The position numbers and the translations under genes are program-made. Below the pieces are notes generated by a model. The model saw only the letters and a program-made list of their open reading frames with translations, ran no database searches and was not told the origin of the DNA. This document shows positions 1-8,082 of a stretch of DNA of 64,000 bases, piece after piece (the stretch's first letter is position 1; each line of letters starts with the position of its first letter). The stretch comes from JACKJP01 sp050249695 (GTDB taxonomy: Bacteria; Pseudomonadota; Alphaproteobacteria; Rhizobiales; Tepidamorphaceae), in the NCBI GenBank assembly GCA_050249695.1, contig JBFWQA010000006.1, forward strand, positions 62,001 through 126,000. Reading direction: 5' to 3'.

Positions 1-97
1 CGCCCTTGTTCAGCATTTCGATACGATACTCGGCGGCGCCGGCGCCGGTCACGGTGAGGGCAGCGAGCATTGCCGCTGCGATGATTGTCGGCCTCAT
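1..97 (-). CDS. Pseudoazurin, N-terminal part (cut by window start)
   Basis: Only the first 32 codons are present. They encode a cleavable signal peptide ending in a GAGAA-type site, followed by AEYRIEMLNKG, which matches the start of mature pseudoazurin, a periplasmic blue copper protein that carries electrons to copper nitrite reductase and other denitrification enzymes. The copper ligands lie outside the window. The ATG at 97 is preceded by an AAAGGAAC ribosome-binding site. A TTG-N8-CAA box (163-176) and a correctly spaced TACAAG -10 (140-135) precede it. The divergent neighbour is an NnrR-type regulator, which supports the assignment. The main uncertainty is the short length seen; another small cupredoxin is possible. 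Confidence 0.72.
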   Translation of the reverse strand, partial: MRPTIIAAAMLAALTVTGAGAAEYRIEMLNKG

Positions 98-162
98 CGG
101 TCTGTTCCTTTCGGTCCTGGGTTTGTCTGGTCCGCTTGTAGCCCGCGGACGCGCGCCGTTCT

Positions 163-176
163 TTGCGCTCGGGCAA
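163..176. promoter_or_regulatory. NnrR/FNR-type box upstream of pseudoazurin
   Basis: TTGCGCTCGGGCAA fits TTG-N8-CAA, the recognition pattern of Fnr/NnrR/Dnr regulators. Read on the minus strand, its centre (169.5) is 29.5 bases from the start of a TACAAG hexamer at 140-135, which puts the box at about -41.5 for pseudoazurin, the classic activator position. The box also lies 59 bases before the ATG of the regulator on the plus strand, but no -10 is seen at the matching distance there. A sister box with the same flanks is at 1310-1323. Confidence 0.6.
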
Positions 177-235
177 ACAACAGGCGGAAAGACGTCGCCC
201 GCGGCGCTGGCGGAAAATCGCGAGATTCCGACCCG

Positions 236-937
236 ATGAGCAGCATCGACCGTTCCGTCATCGCCGACCTGCCGCCATTTCAAGGCATGTCCCCTGACGA
301 TCTGGACCGGATGGCGGCGCAGGCGCGGCCGCAACGCTTTGAGCGCGAGGCGACGATCTTTTCCCAAGGCACGGCGGCGGACCGCTTCTACCTGCTGCTG
401 AGCGGGCATATTCGCGTGGTGCGGACCACCCCGGACGGCCAGCAGGTGATCGCGCGCTATATAAGCCCTGGCGAACTCTTCGGAATTGCCCCGGCGCTGG
501 GCCTGACGGCCTATCCCGCGAACGCCGTGGCGGCAGCCGAATGCACCGTATTGTCCTGGCCGACGGAATTGTGGCCAAGCTTCGCCGACAGGACCGCCGC
601 GTTCGGACAGAACGCGACCGCGACAGTGGGCAGACGCCTGCAGGAGACGCAGGAACGGGTGGTCGAGATGTCCACCGAGCGGATCGAACAGCGCATCGCG
701 CACACATTGCTGCGACTGGCCCGGCAGACCGGTCGCAAGACGGACGAGGGTATCCTGATCGATCTGGCGATTTCGAGACAGGACATCGCCGAGATGACGG
801 GCACGACCTTGCACACCGTGAGCCGGCTGCTCAGCGGTTGGGAGGGCAGGGGGTTGGTTCGCAGCGGGAGACAGCGTGTGACCATCGTCGATCCGCACAG
901 GCTTCTCGTCCTCGCCGAGGGGCGCGACAAAGACTAG
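236..937 (+). CDS. nnrR: Crp/Fnr-family regulator, NnrR-like
   Basis: 233-residue transcription factor. The first half is a cyclic-nucleotide-binding beta-roll fold (about 15-130). The C-terminal winged helix (about 150-225) contains SRQDIAEMTG and TLHTVSRLLSGW, in which HTVSR is the recognition helix. There is no N-terminal or internal cysteine cluster, so an iron-sulfur sensor of the FNR/FixK-oxygen type is unlikely. Family members of this kind (NnrR, Dnr) respond to nitric oxide and activate denitrification genes. Its position between pseudoazurin and a DUF1858 gene, with TTG-N8-CAA boxes upstream of both, supports that role. The symbol is inferred from context and the family, not from a proven ligand. 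Confidence 0.75.
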   Translation: MSSIDRSVIADLPPFQGMSPDDLDRMAAQARPQRFEREATIFSQGTAADRFYLLLSGHIRVVRTTPDGQQVIARYISPGELFGIAPALGLTAYPANAVAAAECTVLSWPTELWPSFADRTAAFGQNATATVGRRLQETQERVVEMSTERIEQRIAHTLLRLARQTGRKTDEGILIDLAISRQDIAEMTGTTLHTVSRLLSGWEGRGLVRSGRQRVTIVDPHRLLVLAEGRDKD

Positions 938-1042
938 GTCGTGTCCTCATGAAGGGTCTGGCGCGTGAGGTGCGCCATATCGCGAAGGGACGGGGCGATT
1001 TTCGCCCTGACTGTGCTGCCGACCGTTTGAGGTGGGACGGTA

Positions 1043-1252
1043 TCAGCCTTTCCCCGCGATCGCCAGCAGCCCTTCCAGAAAAGCGTCTTCCCCGATGCCG
1101 TGTTCCTCACAGGCGTCGTAGGCAGTGTGAAACACCGCGATCGGGCAACCGATACAGAGCATTCCATGCGCCAGTATGAACGGGATCGATGCCGGCCACC
1201 GCCTCATGATCTCATCCATCGTCATGTCGGGCTTGAATGCCGTTTTCGCCAT
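1043..1252 (-). CDS. DUF1858 small redox-disulfide protein
   Basis: 69-residue protein of the DUF1858 family (also called hybrid-cluster-protein-associated redox disulfide domain). It has the typical sequence around a CxxC pair (CIGC, C33-C36), preceded by a helical TMDEIMRRWP segment. The biochemical function of the family is unknown; it recurs beside nitric-oxide and nitrite metabolism genes. The frame stays open to an ATG at 1345 (100 residues), but I prefer the ATG at 1252, because that length fits the family and because an NnrR-like box (1310-1323) with a -10-like hexamer lies inside the longer version. Convergent with the nnrR-like gene. Confidence 0.78.
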   Translation of the reverse strand: MAKTAFKPDMTMDEIMRRWPASIPFILAHGMLCIGCPIAVFHTAYDACEEHGIGEDAFLEGLLAIAGKG

Positions 1253-1309
1253 CGCCACGGTCTCTGAGAGGAAACTGTCCCAGCATGGACCGCGGCGCTC
1301 GGGCGTTCT

Positions 1310-1323
1310 TTGCGCGCCGACAA
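1310..1323 (-). promoter_or_regulatory. NnrR/FNR-type box upstream of DUF1858 gene
   Basis: TTGCGCGCCGACAA, again TTG-N8-CAA. The surrounding CGTTCTTTGCGC (1304-1315) and CAAACA (1321-1326) are identical to those around the box at 163-176. A CATGCT hexamer at 1287-1282 on the minus strand occupies the -10 position expected for a box centred at -41.5. The box is 57 bases before the chosen ATG at 1252. Confidence 0.55.
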
Positions 1324-1354
1324 ACAGATCGAATTCCGCCGTCATCCTCCCGGG

Positions 1355-2554
1355 TCAATTATATTCCGGCGGCACCTTCGCCCAATCGTAGCCATTGGCG
1401 GCGGCGCGCATCCCGGCGAAATAGAGATCGCTCATATATTCGGGGTCGAATCCGGCGCCTGAAATCTCATCGAAGCTCGCCGGAATGTAGGCCAGGTTGA
1501 AATCCGTCCCGTCGCGGCGCGCGTCGAGATACATCCGGTATATGTCGCCGATCGCCTGATTCTTGATCAGGGTCGACACGGAACGCTCTGCGATGGAGAG
1601 CGTCGAGTTGGGGGTGCGATCGTATTCCGGCTCGACCTTGCCGTTGCGTATGATGAAGAGACGGCGCGGTCGACTGTTCTTCACCTGTTTGTCGATCCTG
1701 GCAAGGGACAGGCCCGCCGGCAGGAGGAAGACCTCGCGCGTGGTACCGCCGTCGACATGGAGTTCTTCATAATGCCGGCCGTCCGCGGTGACGCGGATGA
1801 GCACCGGAGGAAATGCCGCCGGAATAGCGGCGGAGGCCAGCAGCACGGTGCGGAACAGCGAGAGCCGGTCGGGATGCGGGGTCGCCGCGATCGCGCCCAT
1901 GTCCCAGATCACCGGTCGCTGCGCATCCAGATTGGTGGTCGCGATGTAGAGCCGGCGCCCTAAGCCGTGCTGCCGGGCGATCTCGTCGAGAATATCTTCC
2001 TCGATGTGTTCGGCTATCAGTTGCCGAAGCGGTGTCGTGTCGGCGAGGGAATCGCCCGTCAGCGCCTGGATCAGGGGTCTCCGGGTGGCAATATCGGCGT
2101 CGGTCGTCTGCGTATAGAGTCTCTGCAGCGTGCCGTCATAGGCCGGCCCGAGAAAGGCAAAAGGCGCCGTCAGAGCGCCCGTGCTGACGCCGGTGACGAC
2201 ATCGAAGACGGGCCTCGACCCGTGGGCGGTCCAGCCGGCAAGCAGCCCGGCCCCAAACGCACCGTCGCTGCCGCCGCCGGAAATTGCCAGAATATGCGTC
2301 GTCGTCGGCGAGACCCCCGAAGTCGCGGCTCCGGCGATCAGCTGTCGCGTCTGACGCTCGATGGCGGCCTGCGCGCCGGCGGGGGGCGCATCCCCCCAGA
2401 AGCGGATGGCCTCAAAGCCGGCGACCGACACATGTGCGGCAACGGCCGGTGGCACCGAGGTTCTGGTGTCGCCCTCCGTAAGACAGCCTGTTGTCGCCAG
2501 CACGATGGCCGTGGCGAAGGCGGCGCGAAAGAACTTTCCGAACTGCTGTCTCAA
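1355..2554 (-). CDS. Patatin-like phospholipase lipoprotein
   Basis: 399 residues. The N-terminus is a lipoprotein-type signal with the cysteine at residue 24 (LATTGC). The patatin fold is shown by the glycine-rich oxyanion loop SGGGSDGAFGAG (about 92-102), the nucleophile elbow GVSTG (122-126, Ser124) and a later VDGG motif carrying the catalytic Asp. Patatins are serine acyl hydrolases that release fatty acids from membrane lipids; lipid anchoring implies action in the periplasm or outer membrane. The preferred substrate cannot be read from sequence. It is a single gene, diverging from the HAMP/PAS membrane protein. Confidence 0.85.
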   Translation of the reverse strand: MRQQFGKFFRAAFATAIVLATTGCLTEGDTRTSVPPAVAAHVSVAGFEAIRFWGDAPPAGAQAAIERQTRQLIAGAATSGVSPTTTHILAISGGGSDGAFGAGLLAGWTAHGSRPVFDVVTGVSTGALTAPFAFLGPAYDGTLQRLYTQTTDADIATRRPLIQALTGDSLADTTPLRQLIAEHIEEDILDEIARQHGLGRRLYIATTNLDAQRPVIWDMGAIAATPHPDRLSLFRTVLLASAAIPAAFPPVLIRVTADGRHYEELHVDGGTTREVFLLPAGLSLARIDKQVKNSRPRRLFIIRNGKVEPEYDRTPNSTLSIAERSVSTLIKNQAIGDIYRMYLDARRDGTDFNLAYIPASFDEISGAGFDPEYMSDLYFAGMRAAANGYDWAKVPPEYN

Positions 2555-2719
2555 CGCGTCGTGCGGCTCCCCGAAACCGTACCGCCTGTCGGGCGGGCCG
2601 GGTGACTATAGCGCGCCGCGGCCGCGCCGCAACGCGCGCCGTCGGCGGATGCTGAAGGCATGAAAGCCCTTATCGTCGTTAAACTTAAGTCAACACGCAT
2701 CCGTTAGCGTGCGCGGATC

Positions 2720-4468
2720 GTGCGATGCGTTGACGGTATCTTTCATTTGAAACGTAGCAGCAGAAGCAGAATTGGCGCGGCCGAGTTCAAGCTGGCGGTC
2801 AAGGCGACGGCGAAGAGCCCGCTCTGCCGGCGGGTCGCGCTCGCCATTTTTGTCTGCATGATCGCCATCAATTCGGTGCTGCTGGTGCCGCTCTACATGA
2901 ATCTGCGGGCAGAGCACCGCGCAAACGTCGTCACGCAGGCGCGCAACTACCTGTCATCGGTGATCGATGTGGGGCGACTTCCCTCGATCGACGTCATGGT
3001 GACACGCGGAGAGGCGCTTTCCCGATCTTCCGACCTGGTGGGCGGCACGTTCGTCAATTCGGCCGGGGACGTGAAAGGGGTGTTCGGTCAACGACCGGCT
3101 CTCACCTGGCAGGATGTGGCCACGGCCGCCGACCCGGAATCGGTGCATGCTGTCCGGGACGGGCGCTATCACGAATTCTATCTGCCCGCGCACCGGGCGG
3201 GCATCAACATGGGTGCGATCATCCGCTATGACGGCTCCAAGCTGTGGCGGCTGGTCCAGTTGCGGCTGATCACGCTGGTGGTTCTGGCGCTGTTGGGCAC
3301 ATTCGCGATCACCGCCGTGACGATGTTCATCGTCGCCGCGATGGTCATGCACCCGCTGCAGCATATGCGCCAGACGATCGAATTCGCACTTGCCTCTCCC
3401 GGTGAGGCGCGCCGTCATCTCAGCGCGTTCGGCTCGCACGACGAGGTCGGCGCGATTTCGCGTTCGCTCGACCGGCTGCTCATGCTCCTCAGCGAAGAAC
3501 ACGGGACGAACGTGCTGACGCCCGTTGGAATACTCGAACATATTCCCAACCCGGTCATCACGTTCGACGAGGACGATCAGGTGGTCAACGCCAACAAGGC
3601 GGCGCTTGACCTCTTCGGCGCGGATCTGGCGGGCGATCTCAATGCGCATGACTGGTCGCAGCAGGTACTGATCGGGGGCGTGGCGCGTCCGCTCCGGGCC
3701 CTTGTGGCCGAAGGACAGTTTCAATGCGCCGCGGAGCTGCTCACGCCTTCCGGCACGATCGCCTGCCTCATCAGCGGCGATCGGTTGACCGACGGGCATG
3801 GCGAAGTCAGGGGCGGTTGCCTGATCCTGACCGCGGCCGACGACCTTCTTGAGGACATGCGCCGCGAACGCAGTCTGCGGATAGAAACCGAACGGCGCGC
3901 CGGCTCGCTGCAACGGCGAAACGAATCGCTGCGACAGATGCTTGAGGCCTGCATCACCCTGATCGCCGGCGCTACCGAGCCGGCGACGCTGATCAGTGTC
4001 AATCCGGGACGCTGCATTGCGACGTGGCTCGAAGGCGGCGGCGCGGGCAATACGATCGTCAAGGGCGTGGATTACACCGCCCTGCCGCCAATCCTGAGCG
4101 ACCCCCAGGACGCCAAACGCATTTTCGAGTGGGCGCTGACGGCGCTCGCCCTGCGCAGCCGCGAGAACGAAACCCGGTTCGAAATCGAGGTACGGGTCGT
4201 CGGCGAGGAAAACGCGGAATTCATTTTCCGCGAGCCCGAAACGCCTGGAAAAAAGACCGGCGACGCCGCCCTGACCGACGCCGACGCGGACGTGACGGTG
4301 CTGCTTGGCGCCATATCCAGGCTCGTCGCGCGACAAAGAGGACGCATGGTCAACCCGGGGGGCGTACGCGAGGGTAACCTTGTCAGTTTCCAGTTGCCGA
4401 TCGATGTCGCCGGCATGGTCATCAGCAAGGGCGAGAAGGAACGCAAGGCCGCGCACAAAGCCGCCTGA
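2720..4468 (+). CDS. Membrane HAMP/PAS protein with degenerate kinase-like C-terminus
   Basis: 582 residues from a GTG start with no clear ribosome-binding site, so the start is uncertain. Transmembrane segments at about 40-60 and 178-208 flank a short periplasmic sensor region. A HAMP domain (about 210-260) and a PAS domain (about 270-365, LEHIPNPVITFDEDDQVVNANKAA) follow, then a coiled stretch where a histidine-kinase dimerization helix would lie, without an obvious phospho-accepting His. The end (about 530-570, LLGAISRLVARQRGRMVNPGG then LVSFQLPI) resembles the last strand and helix of a kinase ATPase domain, but the N and G1 boxes are not recognizable. It looks like a sensor kinase that has lost catalysis. 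It lies 88 bases ahead of the DD-carboxypeptidase. Confidence 0.7.
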   Translation: MRCVDGIFHLKRSSRSRIGAAEFKLAVKATAKSPLCRRVALAIFVCMIAINSVLLVPLYMNLRAEHRANVVTQARNYLSSVIDVGRLPSIDVMVTRGEALSRSSDLVGGTFVNSAGDVKGVFGQRPALTWQDVATAADPESVHAVRDGRYHEFYLPAHRAGINMGAIIRYDGSKLWRLVQLRLITLVVLALLGTFAITAVTMFIVAAMVMHPLQHMRQTIEFALASPGEARRHLSAFGSHDEVGAISRSLDRLLMLLSEEHGTNVLTPVGILEHIPNPVITFDEDDQVVNANKAALDLFGADLAGDLNAHDWSQQVLIGGVARPLRALVAEGQFQCAAELLTPSGTIACLISGDRLTDGHGEVRGGCLILTAADDLLEDMRRERSLRIETERRAGSLQRRNESLRQMLEACITLIAGATEPATLISVNPGRCIATWLEGGGAGNTIVKGVDYTALPPILSDPQDAKRIFEWALTALALRSRENETRFEIEVRVVGEENAEFIFREPETPGKKTGDAALTDADADVTVLLGAISRLVARQRGRMVNPGGVREGNLVSFQLPIDVAGMVISKGEKERKAAHKAA

Positions 4469-4556
4469 GCGAGCGCGGCGCCTTTTGCATCCAGTGCCAA
4501 ATCACGCTATGAAGGCGCCATACTCAACCGATCGACCTCAAGGGCACCTGATCCGG

Positions 4557-5669
4557 ATGACCGGCCTTCTGCGAGCATTTCTAGTTCTTGTCACGCTTTG
4601 TGCCGCAGTTCCCGCGCTGGCGCGGCCGGCGATCGTGATCGACGCGGAGACCGGTGAGGTTCTGCACTCGCACGAAGCCACCAGGCTCTGGTACCCGGCT
4701 TCCATCACCAAGGTGATGACCACCTATGTCGCGCTGTCCGCCGTGCGCAGCGGGCGCATCTCGATGGACACCCAGCTCACCGTGTCGCAAAGGGCGCTGA
4801 ACGAGCCGCCAAGCAAGACCGGCATGCCGGTCGGCTCAAGCCTGTCGCTGGAACAGGCGCTGCGCATCATCATGGTCAAGTCCGCCAACGACACCGCCGT
4901 GACGATCGCGGAAGGCGTGGCCGGAAGCGTGGAAGCGTTCGTGGCGGAAATGAACCGGACCGCGAAGGCGCTGGGGCTGAACGACACCCACTACGCCAAT
5001 CCGAACGGGCTGCCCGATTCCGGCCAGCTGACGACGGCGCGCGACCAGGCGCTGCTGGCGCGGGCCATCTATCGGGACTTTCCGCGTTACGCCTATCTGT
5101 TCTCGCTGGAGAGCGTGCAGATCGGCGGGCGGACTTTCCGCAACCACAACTCGCTGATCGGCCGCTATCCCGGCGCCGACGGTCTCAAGACCGGTTTCAT
5201 CTGCGATTCCGGCTTCAATCTGGTTGCCAGCGTGCGGCGCAACGGACGTCACCTGATCGGCGTGGTGTTCGGCGCGGAGAACACGAAGATCCGTGAGGAT
5301 GTCATGCTGGCGTTGATCGAGTCCGGATTCGACGATACCGGCGGCGTCCTCTTCAAGATGCGCCGCGCCACGGCGGAAGCGCTTCCCAGCACCGGCAGGC
5401 CTCCGGTCGTCATGCGCGATTACGTCTGCGGTCCCAAGAAGCAGCGCAGACCTATCAGCGCTGAGATCGCCTCATGGGGTCTCAGTGCCAGCGCGACCGC
5501 ACTCGCTTCGGCCGGCGATCCGTCGCGGCAGGCGGCCGCCGGCAATGGGTCCGGAGGGGTTATCGGAACGCTTCTGTCGCGGGGCGAGGGCGACGACGAT
5601 TCCGCCGTCGACAACCCGGTACGCTACGGCGCGGTGCCGATGCCGGAGCGCAATCCTCTCCGGCGCTGA
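4557..5669 (+). CDS. D-alanyl-D-alanine carboxypeptidase (PBP5/6 family)
   Basis: 370 residues of the penicillin-binding S11 peptidase family, which trims the terminal D-Ala from peptidoglycan stem peptides in the periplasm. All three active-site motifs are present: SITK (Ser49-Lys52), SAN (109-111) and KTG (211-213). I chose the ATG at 4557, which directly starts a signal peptide (MTGLLRAFLVLVTLCAAVPALA). An ATG at 4509 is in frame but adds a hydrophilic leader and has no better ribosome-binding site. The C-terminal third (after about residue 265) is low-complexity, and I see no clear amphipathic membrane anchor at the end. Confidence 0.92.
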   Translation: MTGLLRAFLVLVTLCAAVPALARPAIVIDAETGEVLHSHEATRLWYPASITKVMTTYVALSAVRSGRISMDTQLTVSQRALNEPPSKTGMPVGSSLSLEQALRIIMVKSANDTAVTIAEGVAGSVEAFVAEMNRTAKALGLNDTHYANPNGLPDSGQLTTARDQALLARAIYRDFPRYAYLFSLESVQIGGRTFRNHNSLIGRYPGADGLKTGFICDSGFNLVASVRRNGRHLIGVVFGAENTKIREDVMLALIESGFDDTGGVLFKMRRATAEALPSTGRPPVVMRDYVCGPKKQRRPISAEIASWGLSASATALASAGDPSRQAAAGNGSGGVIGTLLSRGEGDDDSAVDNPVRYGAVPMPERNPLRR

Positions 5670-5681
5670 GGGCCGCAAACC

Positions 5682-5939
5682 CTATTTCTTCCTGATCGTG
5701 AATGAATGAATCCCGTCGCGCTCGCGATAATCGAGCAGCGCATGCCCGCCCTCGTTGCAGAAGTGCGGAAAGTCGATCCGGGCCGCCGGATCGGTGGCCT
5801 CGGCGACAAGCACCGCGCCCGACGGCAGATCTTCCATCGCCTTGCGCGTGCGCAGCACCGGGAACGGACATTTCAGCCCTCTCAGATCGAGGACGAGCGG
5901 GGGTTGTTCGGTCATTTCGGGCACCGTCGGAGAGGTCAT
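5682..5939 (-). CDS. TusA/SirA-family sulfur-carrier protein
   Basis: 85-residue cytoplasmic protein of the TusA/SirA/YedF family. The signature LDLRGLKCPFPVLRTRKA contains the active cysteine Cys24 followed by the CP motif; the remainder (DPAARIDFPHFCNEGGH) also fits. TusA relays persulfide sulfur, classically to tRNA 2-thiouridine synthesis, and other members act in molybdenum-cofactor or sulfur metabolism, so the exact recipient is open. An alternative ATG is at 5915. It is convergent with the DD-carboxypeptidase gene, 12 bases apart. Confidence 0.85.
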   Translation of the reverse strand: MTSPTVPEMTEQPPLVLDLRGLKCPFPVLRTRKAMEDLPSGAVLVAEATDPAARIDFPHFCNEGGHALLDYRERDGIHSFTIRKK

Positions 5940-6282
5940 TGGCGCGACCCGGGGTTCAGGAACGACCGTGCAGGAAGGACCCGTCCCTTTCAAGCGTTTG
6001 CCGCGCCAAAGCGCGTGATAGCCGCCGAGCCCTGGAGGACGCCACGGAATCTGGCCCTCGCATGGGCGGCGGCGCACTTGCGTGACGGTACCATGACGCC
6101 TTCCCTCGAACTCCGTCCTCGCGTCACGCCCTATCCCTGAAGATCGATTGCGCCGGACCTTGGCGCCGAGGGGCAGGCCGGCCCCCTCTTGCGGAAGCCC
6201 CCAATTCATCTGACACTTAACTCATGTGCCGCTGCGTGCGATCCGCAAAGAAGTTCGCTGCAGGCGGCCGGGGAGGGAATGA
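5940..6282. other. Intergenic region between divergent tusA-like and acyl-CoA synthetase genes
   Basis: A 343-base gap that must hold the promoters of both flanking genes. Codon-like composition continues through it, but no reading frame here has a recognizable product or a good ribosome-binding site. A GGGAGGGAATGA segment (6271-6282) supplies the ribosome-binding site of the acyl-CoA synthetase. I see no convincing sigma-70 hexamer pair, terminator or operator. Confidence 0.5.
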
Positions 6283-8082
6283 ATGAACGTATTTGAGCGC
6301 CTGAAGAGCGAATGGGTCTATCTCAACGGGGCGATCAGAATCCTTCGCAGCCTCAAGCCGGTCATGGAGAACCGGACACGGACATTTCCGGATCTGCTCG
6401 ACGAACTCGCGCGCAAGCATGGTTCCCGGATCGCCCTGCTATCCCAGCACGAGCAACTGACATACAGACAGCTTGGCGACAGGGCCAACATCTACAGCCA
6501 CTGGGCCAAGGCGCAGGGTGTCGGCAAGGGCGATACCGTCGCGTTGCTGATGTCCAACCGGCCGGAATATCTCGCCATCTGGATGGGAATCATCCGGACC
6601 GGAGGCGTCACCGCGCTGCTCAATACGCATCTGTCCGGCGCGGCGCTCGCCTATTGCATCAATATCGTGGATGCAAAACATATCATCGTCGGCGCCGACC
6701 TGTGGGATGCACTTGAAAGCGCCCTGCCGTCCGTGACGACGGGTGCGAAGATCTGGATCGACGGCGCATCGAAGCCGGGACACGAACGATTTGATCGCGT
6801 GGCCGGGGAATTTCCGACCACCCCGCTGGAGAAAGCGGATCTGCCGGCGCTGACCATCGACGACCCGGCGCTCTATATCTACACGAGCGGCACCACCGGC
6901 ATGCCCAAGGCGGCCATTATCAATCACTACCGGGTGCAGGCGGTGATGAAGGGCTTCAGCGCCGTGTGCAACGCGCGGCGCGACGACAGGATTTATGTCG
7001 CGCAGCCGCTCTATCACACGGCCGGCGGCGTCCTGGCGCCGGGGATCACGCTGATGGTGGGCGGCAGCGTCTTCATCCGCGACCGTTTTTCTGCGCGGCA
7101 GTTCTGGGACGACGTGGTCGATTACGACTGCACCATGTTCCAGTATATCGGGGAACTCTGCCGCTATCTGCTCAACTCGCCCACCCATCCCAAGGAAACC
7201 CAGCACAAGATCAGGTTGTGCGACGGCAACGGTCTGAGGCCGGATATCTGGATGGAGTTCAAGAATCGCTTCCGCATCCCGCAGATCATCGAATGGTATG
7301 CCGCCACCGAGGGCAATGTGACGATGTTCAATCTCGACGGCACGCCCGGTTCCGTCGGCCGCATTCCGAAGTGGCTCGAAAACCGGTTCATGACCAAGGT
7401 CATCAAGTTCGACATCGAGGCCGAAGTCCCGATAAGAAATGCCAGCGGCCGATGCATCGAATGTGCGCCCAACGAGGTCGGCGAAGCGATCGGCCGCATC
7501 GTGGTCGATCCCAACAAGCCGGCGCAGCGGTTCGACGGCTATGCAGACAGGAGCGCATCGGAATCGAAGATCCTGCGCGGCGCGTTCGAGGATGGCGATT
7601 CCTGGTTCCGGACGGGCGACCTGATGCGCAAGGATGCGCTGGGCTACTATTTCTTCGTGGATCGCATCGGCGATACGTTCCGCTGGAAGGGAGAGAACGT
7701 GTCGACCCATGAAGTCGCCGAATCGATCACCATCTACCCCGGCGTCCTGGAAGCGACGGTCTATGGCGTCAAGGTGCCGGGGATGGAGGGCGCCGCCGGC
7801 ATGGCGATGATCGTGCCGGACGATGAAATGGATCTCGACGGGCTGGCCGCCCACATCCAGCGGCAACTGCCGGAATATGCCCGTCCGCTTTTCCTGCGGC
7901 TATCACGTCAGATCGATGCCACAGGCACGTTCAAGCAGCGCAAGGTCGAAATCCGCAAACAGGGCTTCGATCCGTCCTACAGCAGCGATCCGCTCTATTT
8001 CGCCAATCCGGAGACGGGCAAGTTCGAACCGATCGACAAGGCACTCTATCAGCGGATTTCCGCCGGCGAGTTCAGGCTGTGA
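6283..8082 (+). CDS. FATP-type long-chain acyl-CoA synthetase
   Basis: 599-residue ATP-dependent acyl-CoA ligase of the ANL superfamily. The AMP-binding P-loop YIYTSGTTGMPKAA is at about 195-208, the EWYAATEGN adenine motif at about 338, and the GDLMRKDALGYYFFVDR hinge region at about 445. Overall it resembles the fatty-acid-transport-protein/very-long-chain group (FadD6-like) more than E. coli FadD. It activates long-chain fatty acids to acyl-CoA for degradation or lipid synthesis, probably at the inner membrane face. The following DUF924 gene overlaps its stop codon, so the two are translationally coupled. Confidence 0.88.
   Translation: MNVFERLKSEWVYLNGAIRILRSLKPVMENRTRTFPDLLDELARKHGSRIALLSQHEQLTYRQLGDRANIYSHWAKAQGVGKGDTVALLMSNRPEYLAIWMGIIRTGGVTALLNTHLSGAALAYCINIVDAKHIIVGADLWDALESALPSVTTGAKIWIDGASKPGHERFDRVAGEFPTTPLEKADLPALTIDDPALYIYTSGTTGMPKAAIINHYRVQAVMKGFSAVCNARRDDRIYVAQPLYHTAGGVLAPGITLMVGGSVFIRDRFSARQFWDDVVDYDCTMFQYIGELCRYLLNSPTHPKETQHKIRLCDGNGLRPDIWMEFKNRFRIPQIIEWYAATEGNVTMFNLDGTPGSVGRIPKWLENRFMTKVIKFDIEAEVPIRNASGRCIECAPNEVGEAIGRIVVDPNKPAQRFDGYADRSASESKILRGAFEDGDSWFRTGDLMRKDALGYYFFVDRIGDTFRWKGENVSTHEVAESITIYPGVLEATVYGVKVPGMEGAAGMAMIVPDDEMDLDGLAAHIQRQLPEYARPLFLRLSRQIDATGTFKQRKVEIRKQGFDPSYSSDPLYFANPETGKFEPIDKALYQRISAGEFRL

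Noticed and set aside
959..1007. Two small inverted repeats (TGGCGC/GCGCCA at 959-977 and GGGCGA/TCGCCC at 993-1007) between the convergent nnrR-like and DUF1858 genes
   Set aside because: Neither is followed by a T run on either strand; they may aid termination but I cannot call them terminators.
5706..6140. Open plus-strand frames over the tusA-like gene and its upstream gap
   Set aside because: Antisense to a recognized gene with high GC; no family features or ribosome-binding site.
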